Below, in pieces: positions 55,649 to 63,734 of a stretch of DNA of 64,000 nucleotides. Source of the stretch: Geodermatophilaceae bacterium NBWT11 (lineage in GTDB: Bacteria; Actinomycetota; Actinomycetes; Mycobacteriales; Geodermatophilaceae); assembly GCA_014218215.1 (NCBI GenBank), contig CP043652.1:3410001-3474000 (forward strand), in the 5' to 3' direction. Below the pieces are notes generated by a model that did no database searches, was not told the origin of the DNA, and saw only the letters and a program-made list of their open reading frames with translations. Numbering within the stretch: the first letter of the stretch is position 1; the number at the start of each line of letters is the position of its first letter. A program made the translations under genes and the position numbers.

Positions 55649-57085
55649 GTGAGCGTGCAGACCGATGCGGCCGTCCTCGGCGACATCGACGTGGACACCC
55701 TCGCCGACGGGACGACGATGCTGGCCGCCCTGGCGGCCGGCGAGGTGTCCGCGGTCGAGCTGGTCCGGGCGCACCTGGACCGGATCGCCGGGCCGGGGGC
55801 CGCGCTGAACGCCGTCGTCGTGGTCGACGCCGACGGCGCGCTGGCCGCGGCCGCCCGGATCGACGCCGACCGGGCCGCCGGCCGGCCGCTGGGCCCGCTG
55901 GCCGGGTTGCCGATCACGGTCAAGGACTCCGTCGACGCGCTCGGGTTGCCCACCTCGCACGGCCGGGCCGAGGACCGGCGGGTCGCGGCCTCCGACGCCC
56001 CGAGCGTGCGGCGGCTGCGGGACGCCGGGTGCGTGGTCCTCGGCAAGACCAACGTGCCGGTGTGGCTGGCCAGCATGCACAGCGAGAACGAGCTGTTCGG
56101 CGCCACGTTCAACCCGTGGGACCTCGCGCGGTCCAGCGGCGGGTCCAGCGGTGGGTCCTCGGCCGCGGTGGCCGCCGGGCTGGCGGTGGCCGACCTGGGT
56201 AGCGACCTGGCCGGGTCGCTGCGGGTTCCGGCGGCCTGGTGCGGGCTCTTCGGGCACCGGCCCAGCAACGGCGCGGTGTCCAAGCTGGGCAACATGCCCT
56301 GGCCCGACGGCGGGCTGCTCGAGCCGATGGTGTCCGCGATCGGGCCGTTCGCCCGGTCGGCGGCGGACACCGAGCTGTTCAGCGAGGTGCTGTTCGGGGC
56401 CGAGGGGCTCGACGCGGTGGGCTGGCAGCTGCGGCTGCCCCCGGCCCGGGTCACCGACCTGGCCGGCACCCGGGTCGCGGTCTGGACCGAGGACCCCGTG
56501 CTGCCCGTCGACCCCGAGGTGCGGACGGCGGTCCGCGCCTTCGCCGACCGGCTGGCCGACGCCGGCGCCCGGGTCACCGAGCTGACCGCGCCCCCGGTGA
56601 GCGGGGCCGAGGACCTCGCGCTGTACCACCGGTTGCAGGCGGCCGAGGTGGTGCACGGCTTCTCGGCGCAGGACCTCGCCGACGCCCCCGCGCAGTACCA
56701 CCAGTCGGTGTGGGCGGCGCTGCGCGACCTGGAGTCCGCGCGAGCGGCGACCGCGCGGTGGGCGCAGGTGTTCGGCGGGGTCGACGTCGTCCTGTGCCCG
56801 GCGGTGTCCCGCGCCGCCACGGCCTACACCGCCGACCGGAAGGCCCCGGAGTCCGTCGAGGTCGACGGCCGCACGCTGCCGATCGACACCGTCTGCGACT
56901 GGGCGCGGATGTCCAGCCTGGGCCGGCTGCCGGCCACCGTCGTCCCGCTCGGACCTGGCGCCGACAGCGGCCTGCCCGTCGGGGCGCAGCTGCTGGGCGC
57001 CTATCTGGAGGACCGCACCCCGCTGGCCGTCGCCCGCCTGGCCGAGGAGGCGGGGCTGGTCAGCTTCGAAAGTCCGCCTTCCTGA
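55649..57085 (+). CDS. Amidase-signature amidase
   Basis: 478 residues. Catalytic triad visible: Lys in LPITVKDSVD near residue 92, cis-Ser in the SSGGSSGGSSAAVAAG stretch near 170, and nucleophile Ser in DLGSDLAGSLRVPA near 191. Closest to aryl-acylamidase or urethanase-type amidases; releases ammonia or an amine. Its last 26 bases overlap the end of the convergent formamidase gene. Probably belongs to the locus it sits in; GTG 55649. Confidence 0.88.
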   Translation: MSVQTDAAVLGDIDVDTLADGTTMLAALAAGEVSAVELVRAHLDRIAGPGAALNAVVVVDADGALAAAARIDADRAAGRPLGPLAGLPITVKDSVDALGLPTSHGRAEDRRVAASDAPSVRRLRDAGCVVLGKTNVPVWLASMHSENELFGATFNPWDLARSSGGSSGGSSAAVAAGLAVADLGSDLAGSLRVPAAWCGLFGHRPSNGAVSKLGNMPWPDGGLLEPMVSAIGPFARSAADTELFSEVLFGAEGLDAVGWQLRLPPARVTDLAGTRVAVWTEDPVLPVDPEVRTAVRAFADRLADAGARVTELTAPPVSGAEDLALYHRLQAAEVVHGFSAQDLADAPAQYHQSVWAALRDLESARAATARWAQVFGGVDVVLCPAVSRAATAYTADRKAPESVEVDGRTLPIDTVCDWARMSSLGRLPATVVPLGPGADSGLPVGAQLLGAYLEDRTPLAVARLAEEAGLVSFESPPS

Positions 57086-58130
57086 TGGTGGCGTGCACGC
57101 CCTTGACCACGTCGACGACCTGGCTGATCCGGAAGTCCGTGGCCGCCGAGAGGTAGGCGTAGGCCAGGGAGGCGTCCATCCCGAAGGCGGCCTGCAGCAG
57201 TGCGACGGCGGCGCGGACGCAGTCGGCCACCGCCGCGTCGAGGTCCTTGTCCAGCCCGGTGGGCACCAGGAACTCAGCCGTCTCCGCGAGCGGACCGGCG
57301 AGCTCGCCGAACCGGGCGAGGGCGTCCTCCCGCGGCACCACGTCGAACCGGACGGTGGCCCGCAGGCTGGCCTCCATGGCAGTGAGGGACACCTCGCCGT
57401 CGCCCTGGGCGAAGTGCGGGTCGCCCACGTAGGCCAGTGCCCCGTCGACCTGCACCGGGAGGTACAGCGTGCTGCCGGTCGTCAGCAGGGCGATGTCCAG
57501 GTTCCCGCCGTGCCGCCCCGGCGGGACCGAGTGCGGCCGATCAGGGCCGGGGACGGCGACGCCCATGATCCCCAGGAACGGGCGCAGCGGGAACCGCACC
57601 GTGGGCGGCGCGCCGGGGGTGAGCGGCAGCAGCCCGTGGCCGCCGTCCGCGGACACCGCGGCGAACGCGCTGAACACCGGGGCGCCGCCCAACGGGTGCT
57701 CCCCGGCCAGCGCGCCCTTGCCGTGCCGGTTGGAGATGACGCCGTAGGGCACCCGCGGCGTCGTGTCGAGCACGGTCATCGCCAGCAGGTCGCCGACCCG
57801 GGCGCCGTGCACCGCGACCGGGCGGCTCACCACGTGCGGGCCGTCGACGCCGAACGCGTGCGGGTGCGCGCTCGCGGCCAGGGCCACGGCGTCCTCGAGC
57901 ACCTCGGTCACCCCGTGCCGGCCGAAGAACGCGGCCGGGTCGCGGCCCTGGTCCTCCAGGACACCCTCGTGGCTGACCGTGTCCAGGGTGACCGCCGTCC
58001 CGGGCTCGACGGTGAGCACCGGCTCGTCCGCCGCGCACGGCAGCCTGCCCCAGAGGACGTGCTCGGGGGTCGAGGGCAGGTAGGTGTCGGCCGCGATCGG
58101 CCCGCGCCCGGGCTGGAGGACCGCCGTCAC
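57060..58130 (-). CDS. Acetamidase/formamidase family protein
   Basis: 356 residues of the FmdA/AmdA fold: VEPGTAVTLDTVSHEGV near residue 43, ARVGDLLAMTVLD near 111, PPGRHGGNLDI near 211 and VGDPHFAQGDGEVS near 240. Members cleave formamide or acetamide to acid and ammonia. The GTG at 58130 overlaps the stop of the upstream amidohydrolase; the end overlaps the convergent amidase by 26 bases. Fits a role in the last amide step. Confidence 0.88.
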   Translation of the reverse strand: MTAVLQPGRGPIAADTYLPSTPEHVLWGRLPCAADEPVLTVEPGTAVTLDTVSHEGVLEDQGRDPAAFFGRHGVTEVLEDAVALAASAHPHAFGVDGPHVVSRPVAVHGARVGDLLAMTVLDTTPRVPYGVISNRHGKGALAGEHPLGGAPVFSAFAAVSADGGHGLLPLTPGAPPTVRFPLRPFLGIMGVAVPGPDRPHSVPPGRHGGNLDIALLTTGSTLYLPVQVDGALAYVGDPHFAQGDGEVSLTAMEASLRATVRFDVVPREDALARFGELAGPLAETAEFLVPTGLDKDLDAAVADCVRAAVALLQAAFGMDASLAYAYLSAATDFRISQVVDVVKGVHATIRKADFRS

Positions 58131-59491
58131 CGGGCCGCGACCTCCGCGGCCAGCCGGGCCATCCGCTCGTGCACCTGGTCGACCACCTCGTCGGCCTGCG
58201 GGTCGGTCAGCTCCGCGCCGTCGGCGACCATGCGCCCGCCCACCCAGACCGAACGCAGGTTGCGCAGCGAGCAGGCCAGCACGTAGGTGCCGACGGCGTC
58301 CCAGACCGGCCCGGTGTCGGGCCTGCGCGGGTCGACGACGCAGAAGTCGGCGAACCGGCCCACCCGCAGCGAGCCGACGTCGCCGTCCAGGCCCAGGGCC
58401 TCGGCACCGCCGCGGGTGTGCATCATCAGCACGTCGGCGACCGGGGCGGCCATCGGGTCCTTGTACTGCGCGCGGAGCATCGCGATGCCGGTGCGCATGT
58501 TGTTCCACGGGTCGGCGACGTCGGTGCAGGACTGGTCGTCCAGACCCATGCCGACCCGCATCCCGGCCGCCCGCAGCTCCGGGATCGACGCCACCCCGCT
58601 GGCCAGGCGGCCGTTGCTCATCGGCTGCCAGCTCATCCCGCACCCACCGGCCGCGGCGGCGGCGATGATCTCTGGCGTCGTCTGGATGAAGTGCCCGAAC
58701 ACCAGCTGCGGGGTCAGCGCCCCGGCCTCGGCGTACCAGGCGAACTTGGACCGCTGCAGGTCCAGCATCTCGGCGGTCTCCAGGAAGTGCGCCTGGTTGA
58801 CCAGCCCGTACCGCCGCATCACCTCGACCTCCAGGGCCGCGGTGTCCGGGGTCGGCGCCCACTGCACGGCGCCGCTGACCGCGACGCCCAGCAGCAGCGA
58901 GGGATCGGCGCCGGCCGTGGCCGCGACGGTGTCCTCGACGTGCGCCAGGGCGTCGGCCCGAGGGACGTCGCCCTGGGCCAGCATCACCGAGTGCAGGCTG
59001 CGCAGCCCGGCGTCCAGCTTCGCGCGCAGCTGCGCCTCCTGGCGGGCCACCGAGGGGATCCGGTCGCCGAAGCTGGCGATCGTCTTGTCGAACTGCAGCC
59101 CGCCGTCGGTGAAGTCGTAGGCGGTGGTGATCCCGTTGCGCAGGAAGTCCTGGGCGCCGTGCCGGGTGGACCAGTACATGTCCTCCGGGGTGGCCGGCAT
59201 GACGTAGCGCAGCATCGCCTCGATCCAGCCGTACAGCGTCTCGTCCATGCCCAGCCCGCGGCTGCCCGAGGTGAACAGGTGGCTGTGCGCGCTGACGAAC
59301 CCCGGTCCGATCAGGGTGCCGGTGGCGTCGAGCACCTCGTCGGCGGCGGCGAGCTGCTCCGGGGTCGGCGTCCCCGGCTCGACGTCGGTGAGCCGGCCGT
59401 CGGCGCCGACGGCGAACCAGCCGACGAACGGCGCCGGGCGGTCGGGGTCGACGGTGAGCAGGGTGGCGCCGTGCACGAGCAGGGTGGTCAT
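58127..59491 (-). CDS. TRZ/ATZ-family amidohydrolase
   Basis: 454 residues. All family ligands present: SAHSHLF near residue 70, VNQAHFLETAE near 222, VFGHFIQT near 259 and GMGLDDQSC near 314, so an active hydrolase is expected. The closest branches are chlorohydrolases and 5-methylthioadenosine/guanine-type deaminases. ATG 59491 shares its base A with the Rieske gene's stop (TGATG), showing tight coupling. Confidence 0.87.
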   Translation of the reverse strand: MTTLLVHGATLLTVDPDRPAPFVGWFAVGADGRLTDVEPGTPTPEQLAAADEVLDATGTLIGPGFVSAHSHLFTSGSRGLGMDETLYGWIEAMLRYVMPATPEDMYWSTRHGAQDFLRNGITTAYDFTDGGLQFDKTIASFGDRIPSVARQEAQLRAKLDAGLRSLHSVMLAQGDVPRADALAHVEDTVAATAGADPSLLLGVAVSGAVQWAPTPDTAALEVEVMRRYGLVNQAHFLETAEMLDLQRSKFAWYAEAGALTPQLVFGHFIQTTPEIIAAAAAGGCGMSWQPMSNGRLASGVASIPELRAAGMRVGMGLDDQSCTDVADPWNNMRTGIAMLRAQYKDPMAAPVADVLMMHTRGGAEALGLDGDVGSLRVGRFADFCVVDPRRPDTGPVWDAVGTYVLACSLRNLRSVWVGGRMVADGAELTDPQADEVVDQVHERMARLAAEVAAR

Positions 59492-60567
59492 CAGGAGGCC
59501 TCCGGGGTCCACTGGCCGGTGACCAGTTCGGTGTACATGCGGCGCAGCAGCAGGCTGTTCTTGTCCGCCTTGGCGTGGGCGTTGAGGTGCTGGGCCAGCG
59601 GGAACGCGTCGGGCAGCCGGTCCAGCAGGTCCTTGTCCTCCAGCTCCACCTGGTGGTCGAAGGCGCGGATGTCGGCGGCCGGGCGGTCGGCCTCGGTGTC
59701 GGTGCGCAGCACCACCTGGTGGATCACGCAGCTGCGGTCGTCGACCGGGGTGATCGCCTTGAGCATCACGTGGCCCAGGCCGTCGGGGTAGCGGATGAGC
59801 AGGTGCATGAAGAACGGCAGGTGCACCTGGCTCCAGGTGTGCCGCACGGTGGAACCGGTCTCCCCGGGGCGGCCCTCGACCGGGACGTCGGTCCAGGTGA
59901 CGAGCCCGTACGGCGTCCGCTCGACGTTCTGGTCGGTCAGCTCGGGGTTGTCCGGGTTGCCGAAGGAGTTCCGGTGGACGAAGGCCACGTGCCCGGGGTC
60001 GATGTTGTTCTCCACCAGGTGCATGGCCGTGCAGTCGAAGTCCCAGGAGCCCTCGGGCACCTGGCGCCAGGCGGGGTCGTCCCACTCGGCCACGTGCGGG
60101 ACGTCGGCGATCGGGCCGCCCTCGTCCGCGCCGGCCAGGCAGACCCACACCAGCCCGTAGCGCTCGGTGCTGGCGACCATGGTCAGCCCGGACTTCGTGG
60201 GGTGCGGGGAGTCGGGGAACTGCGGGATCCGCCGGGTCGTGCCGTCGGCGTCCCACTCCCAGCCGTGGTAGGCGCAGACCAGGCGGCAGTCGGTCACCCA
60301 GCCCATCGACAGCGGGGCGTCGCGGTGCGCGCAGCGGTCGTGCGCGACGCTGACCGGTCCGTCGGGGTCGGGCCGCCAGACGACGAGGTCGGTGCCGAGC
60401 ACCCGGCGGTGCAGCGGGGCGGCGCCCCGTCGGCCGGGCTCGGGCTCGGTGCGCACGTCCTCGACGGCGCACACCACGTACCAGAACCGTCGGAAGACGG
60501 GGTGCTCGGAGAGCACGAGGTGGTCGGGTCCGGCGTGCCGGGTGGTGCGCTCCTGCAGTGCGGTCAT
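59491..60567 (-). CDS. Rieske non-heme iron oxygenase, VanA/pheophorbide oxygenase-like
   Basis: 358 residues. Rieske cluster ligands CAHRDAPL near residue 77 and CAYHGW near 94-97 (CxH...CxxH), then the mononuclear iron site VENNIDPGHVAFVH near 168-178 and a C-terminal Asp region. The DCTAMHLVENNIDPGHVAF segment is that of VanA-type demethylases. Electrons probably come from the reductase at 49151. It would demethylate or hydroxylate a small ring compound. First gene in the run Rieske, amidohydrolase, formamidase. Confidence 0.9.
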   Translation of the reverse strand: MTALQERTTRHAGPDHLVLSEHPVFRRFWYVVCAVEDVRTEPEPGRRGAAPLHRRVLGTDLVVWRPDPDGPVSVAHDRCAHRDAPLSMGWVTDCRLVCAYHGWEWDADGTTRRIPQFPDSPHPTKSGLTMVASTERYGLVWVCLAGADEGGPIADVPHVAEWDDPAWRQVPEGSWDFDCTAMHLVENNIDPGHVAFVHRNSFGNPDNPELTDQNVERTPYGLVTWTDVPVEGRPGETGSTVRHTWSQVHLPFFMHLLIRYPDGLGHVMLKAITPVDDRSCVIHQVVLRTDTEADRPAADIRAFDHQVELEDKDLLDRLPDAFPLAQHLNAHAKADKNSLLLRRMYTELVTGQWTPEAS

Positions 60568-60654
60568 GGGTCGTCGTCCTGGTCTCGCACGGGCCGCTCG
60601 CGCCGTTCGCGCGGCCCCGGGGGCACGCTGCCCGCCGCGGGTTGCGGTGCCGTT

Positions 60655-62220
60655 TCAGCCCCGTTGCACGTCCGCGAGGACGACGGCCGCGGCATTGCGG
60701 CCCGAGGCGCCCCACACGCCGGCGCCGGGGAAGGTGCCCGCGCCGGTGAGGTAGAGCCCGCGCACCGGGGTGGCGTACCGGGTGAGCTCGGGGTCCCGGC
60801 CGACGAGGGCGGCCAGCGGCCCGCCGGAGAAGGACGGCGCCCACCCCCGCGGCATGCCCAGGTCGCGCTCGTAGTCCTCGGGGGTGACCACCCGCCAGCG
60901 CCGCACACCGGCGGCGAACCCCGGGCCCACCTGGGCGGCCAGCAGGTCCAGCCACCGCTGCGGCTCGGCCGACGCGGCCCAGCCGCCGGGTACGGCGTAC
61001 GGCGTCCAGAGCACCTCGAGGGAGAGCACGTGGTCGGCACCGACGCGCATGGTCGGGTCGAGCACGGAGGGCGTGTTGACCAGCGCCATCGGCCGGGCAG
61101 CGACGGCACCGCTCGGCAGGGCGGCGTGCGCGGCCTCGACGGCGGCCAGGGACGGCGCCAGCGTCGTCGTCGGCACGTGTGGGTCGAACGGGCCGACCCG
61201 CTCCTGCAGGTCGTGGACCTGGGGGAACGCCGGGAGCGTGCCCACGACGGCGTCGAGCTTGGACTCGTAGCCGTCGGGCTGAGCCCGGTCGGTCCACCGC
61301 GCGACCATCGCCTCGGCCCCGGACGGCGGCTGCGGACCGAGCCAGTCGACGACGGTGGTGCGCGGGTCGATCGAGCTGACGACGACGTCGGCCGGGACCT
61401 CCTCGCCGCTGTCCAGCAGCACCCCGCGCACCCGCGGACCCTCCGCCAGCACGCGGACGACCCGGGCGCCGGTCCGGACGACGCCGCCGGCGGCCTCCAG
61501 CGCACCGCGCAGCGCCGTCGGCAGCGCACCGGAGCCGCCGACCGGGCGGCCGATCCCGACCAGGTGCCGCATCGCGATCCCGGTGGCACCCAGTCCGGTG
61601 CCCGGGGTCGACGGCGCGACGCCCCAGACCGCGGGCCCGGTGGTGAACGCGCCGGCCACCAGGAACTCGTCGGTGAGGTAGCGGCCGAGCACGTCGGCCA
61701 CGCTGCGCCGGGACCAGTCCAGCAGCCGGGGGAGCGCGAGCGCCTTGCGGTCGGCCAGCTTCCGCAGCACCCGGCCGGGGGTGGGCGGGGTGGAGGTGAG
61801 CTCGACCAGCAGCCGGGCCACCGGGGTGGCGTCGGCCAGGTAGCGCCGGTAGCCGGCGACCTGGGTGGGGTGGGTGACCGCGAGGGCGTCCAGGGTGCGC
61901 TCGGCATCCCGGAACTGCACGAACGCCGGGCCCGCGGCGTCGTCCCAGCCCACGTGCAGGGCCTGCGGGTCGACGTCGAGGTAGGCCAGGCCGTGCGCGG
62001 CGAGGTCCAGCTCGTCGGCGATGGTCGTCGTCCGGACCATCGTGTGGTCGCAGTTGCAGGTGTTGACCCGGGCGCCGTCCAGCGCGTCGACGGTCGCCGC
62101 GCAGCCGCCGGTCTCGGAACCGGCCTCCAGCACGGTGACCGCCAGCCCGGCCCGGGCCAGGTACGCCGCGCAGACCAGCCCGTTGTGACCGCCGCCGACC
62201 ACCACCACCACCGTCGTCAT
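60655..62220 (-). CDS. FAD-dependent oxidoreductase, phytoene desaturase-like
   Basis: 521 residues with FAD motif VVVVGGGHNGLVCAAYLARAG near residue 5-25 and the GGxxxT...H segment of the amine oxidase/phytoene desaturase superfamily (GGCAATVDALDG near 40). C-terminal GLYLTGAGTFPGAGVWGASGRNAA near 488 is the family FAD-contact tail. The start ATG 62220 is 105 bases below the longest reading frame and is preferred because it precedes the FAD motif directly. Likely oxidises a heterocycle or acts in the same transcript as the Rieske gene. Confidence 0.85.
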   Translation of the reverse strand: MTTVVVVVGGGHNGLVCAAYLARAGLAVTVLEAGSETGGCAATVDALDGARVNTCNCDHTMVRTTTIADELDLAAHGLAYLDVDPQALHVGWDDAAGPAFVQFRDAERTLDALAVTHPTQVAGYRRYLADATPVARLLVELTSTPPTPGRVLRKLADRKALALPRLLDWSRRSVADVLGRYLTDEFLVAGAFTTGPAVWGVAPSTPGTGLGATGIAMRHLVGIGRPVGGSGALPTALRGALEAAGGVVRTGARVVRVLAEGPRVRGVLLDSGEEVPADVVVSSIDPRTTVVDWLGPQPPSGAEAMVARWTDRAQPDGYESKLDAVVGTLPAFPQVHDLQERVGPFDPHVPTTTLAPSLAAVEAAHAALPSGAVAARPMALVNTPSVLDPTMRVGADHVLSLEVLWTPYAVPGGWAASAEPQRWLDLLAAQVGPGFAAGVRRWRVVTPEDYERDLGMPRGWAPSFSGGPLAALVGRDPELTRYATPVRGLYLTGAGTFPGAGVWGASGRNAAAVVLADVQRG

Positions 62221-62285
62221 GACCGCACTGTCGCCCGCGACCGTGACGGAGGCGTTACGGCCGACGCTCGTCCTCCGCCACCACC

Positions 62286-62325
62286 GTGCGTCCTCCTCCA
62301 CCGACGTCGGTGGAGGAGGACGCAC
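62286..62325. repeat. Perfect 40-bp palindrome, likely terminator
   Basis: Two 20-base arms with no mismatch and no loop, meeting at ACGT (the left arm ends CTCCTCCACCGAC). It lies 18 bases past the stop of the amidohydrolase and 65 bases before the FAD oxidoreductase start, on their coding strand. Extra pairs flank it (62280-62283 with 62328-62331). Folds as a long hairpin in RNA. Confidence 0.9.
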
Positions 62326-62343
62326 GATGGTCGTCGGAGCTGA

Positions 62344-63642
62344 TCAACGCCGGCGGGCGGTGAGCAGGGTGGTGAGCTCGCGGACGACGTCGGACTCGTC
62401 GCGGGCGACCAGCCGGCCGTCCCGGACCACCACCCGGCCACCCACCACCACGTGCCTGGGCCGTCGGCCGGGGGAGGCCCACAGCAGTCCGGCGACGGGG
62501 TCGGCCACCCCGGCATCGGCGACCCCGGTCACGTCCCAGCAGACGAGGTCGGCCCGGGCGCCCACCTCGAGGCGGCCCAGGTCGGGTCGGCCCAGCCCGT
62601 CGGCCGAGCCGCTGGTGGCCCAGCCCAGGACCTCGCGGGCGCTCACCGGCCGGCCGACCAGCGGGGCGACCTGCATCGCCAACCGGGCGTCGGCGAGCAG
62701 GTGCCCGGCGTCGTTGGACCCGCCGCCGCTGGTGCCCAGCCCGACCGTCACTCCGGCGTCGGCCAGCGCGGCGACCGGGGCGATGCCCCAGCCCATCGGC
62801 AGGTCGCAGCCGGGCGCGTGGGTGGCGGTGACGCCCGTCGCGGCCAGCCGGGCGACCTCGGCGTCGGTGACCTCGCACAGGTGGGCCAGCGTGACGTCGG
62901 GGGCCAGCCAGCCCCACTCGTCCAGCAGCTGCAGGGGCCGCCGGCCGTACCGCTCGACCGCGATCGCCACGTCGACCTGCTCGTTCGCCTGGGTGCGCCG
63001 GCGCAGCCCGCGAGCGGCAGCGACCTCGGCCATCAGCCGGAAGGTCTCGGGGGAGTCCGAGTGCACGCCGGCCGGGCCCACGGCGACCTGGACGACGCCG
63101 TCCTCGGTCACGCCGTCGCCCCCGACCCCGGAGTGCGGCACCAGGGCCGCGGCGATCGCGTCGGCCGAGGCGGCGGCGGTCTCGGCGTCGTCCCGTGCGC
63201 TGCCGCGGACGAACGCCACCCGGGCGCCGAGCTCACGGGCCGCCGTCGCGGTGGCCGAGGCGATGCCCACCCCGCCGTCGGTGAGCGTGGGCCAGGTCAG
63301 GTGGTGGTCGGCGACCGTGGTCACCCCGCACAGGAGGGCCTCGGCGAGCCCGGCCGACGCGGCGGCGTGCGCCAGCTCGGCGTCCACCCCGACCGCGGCG
63401 TAGGCCGCCGCCATCGTCGGCAGCCACTGCGCCATCGGCACACCCCGGGTGGCCGGCAGCGTGCGGAAGGCGGTCTGCAGCAGGTGGTGGTGGGCGTTGA
63501 CCAGACCCGGGGTGACGACGCAGCCGGTCGCGTCGAGCACCTCGCCCCCGGACGTCGCCCCGAACCGGCCGTCGTCCCCGCAGGTGAGGTCCCCGGTCCC
63601 GTCCTGCCCCAGCACGGCCACGGCTCCTCGCACGGTCAGCAT
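62344..63642 (-). CDS. 8-oxoguanine deaminase-like amidohydrolase lacking expected ligands
   Basis: 432 residues. N-terminal PGLVNAHHHLLQTAFRTLPATRG near residue 50 matches the 8-oxoguanine/isoxanthopterin/hydroxyatrazine deaminase branch, and VTLAHLCEVTDAEVARL near 245 keeps one metal His. But the usual HTHLAE stretch reads RTQANE near 215, and the usual catalytic Asp (VDGSASND) reads TSGGGSND near 300. Two core metal/catalytic residues therefore appear replaced, so activity is doubtful or changed. Reading frame is intact. ATG 63642. Confidence 0.8.
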   Translation of the reverse strand: MLTVRGAVAVLGQDGTGDLTCGDDGRFGATSGGEVLDATGCVVTPGLVNAHHHLLQTAFRTLPATRGVPMAQWLPTMAAAYAAVGVDAELAHAAASAGLAEALLCGVTTVADHHLTWPTLTDGGVGIASATATAARELGARVAFVRGSARDDAETAAASADAIAAALVPHSGVGGDGVTEDGVVQVAVGPAGVHSDSPETFRLMAEVAAARGLRRRTQANEQVDVAIAVERYGRRPLQLLDEWGWLAPDVTLAHLCEVTDAEVARLAATGVTATHAPGCDLPMGWGIAPVAALADAGVTVGLGTSGGGSNDAGHLLADARLAMQVAPLVGRPVSAREVLGWATSGSADGLGRPDLGRLEVGARADLVCWDVTGVADAGVADPVAGLLWASPGRRPRHVVVGGRVVVRDGRLVARDESDVVRELTTLLTARRR

Positions 63643-63734
63643 GCGGCGACCCTGGCAGCCCCGTGTTCCGCCCAGGTGACAGCTGGAACGCCGCCGTCAC
63701 CGGCGCGCAACGACCCGCCCCTAGCGTCCGCCGG
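63643..63734. promoter_or_regulatory. Divergent promoter region, amidohydrolase / creatininase-family
   Basis: 92-bp spacer. GTTCC (63665-63669) and GGAAC (63685-63689) form an inverted repeat around a CAGGTGACAGCTG core, a possible operator. A TAGCGT -10-like hexamer at 63722-63727 sits 7 bases before the GTG at 63735, fitting a leaderless transcript. Confidence 0.4.

Noticed and set aside
58127-61297. An apparent giant protein joining the amidohydrolase to an N-terminal extension opposite/over the Rieske gene
   Set aside because: The amidohydrolase starts at ATG 59491, coupled to the Rieske stop. The extension is an out-of-frame shadow of the Rieske and flavin oxidoreductase genes.
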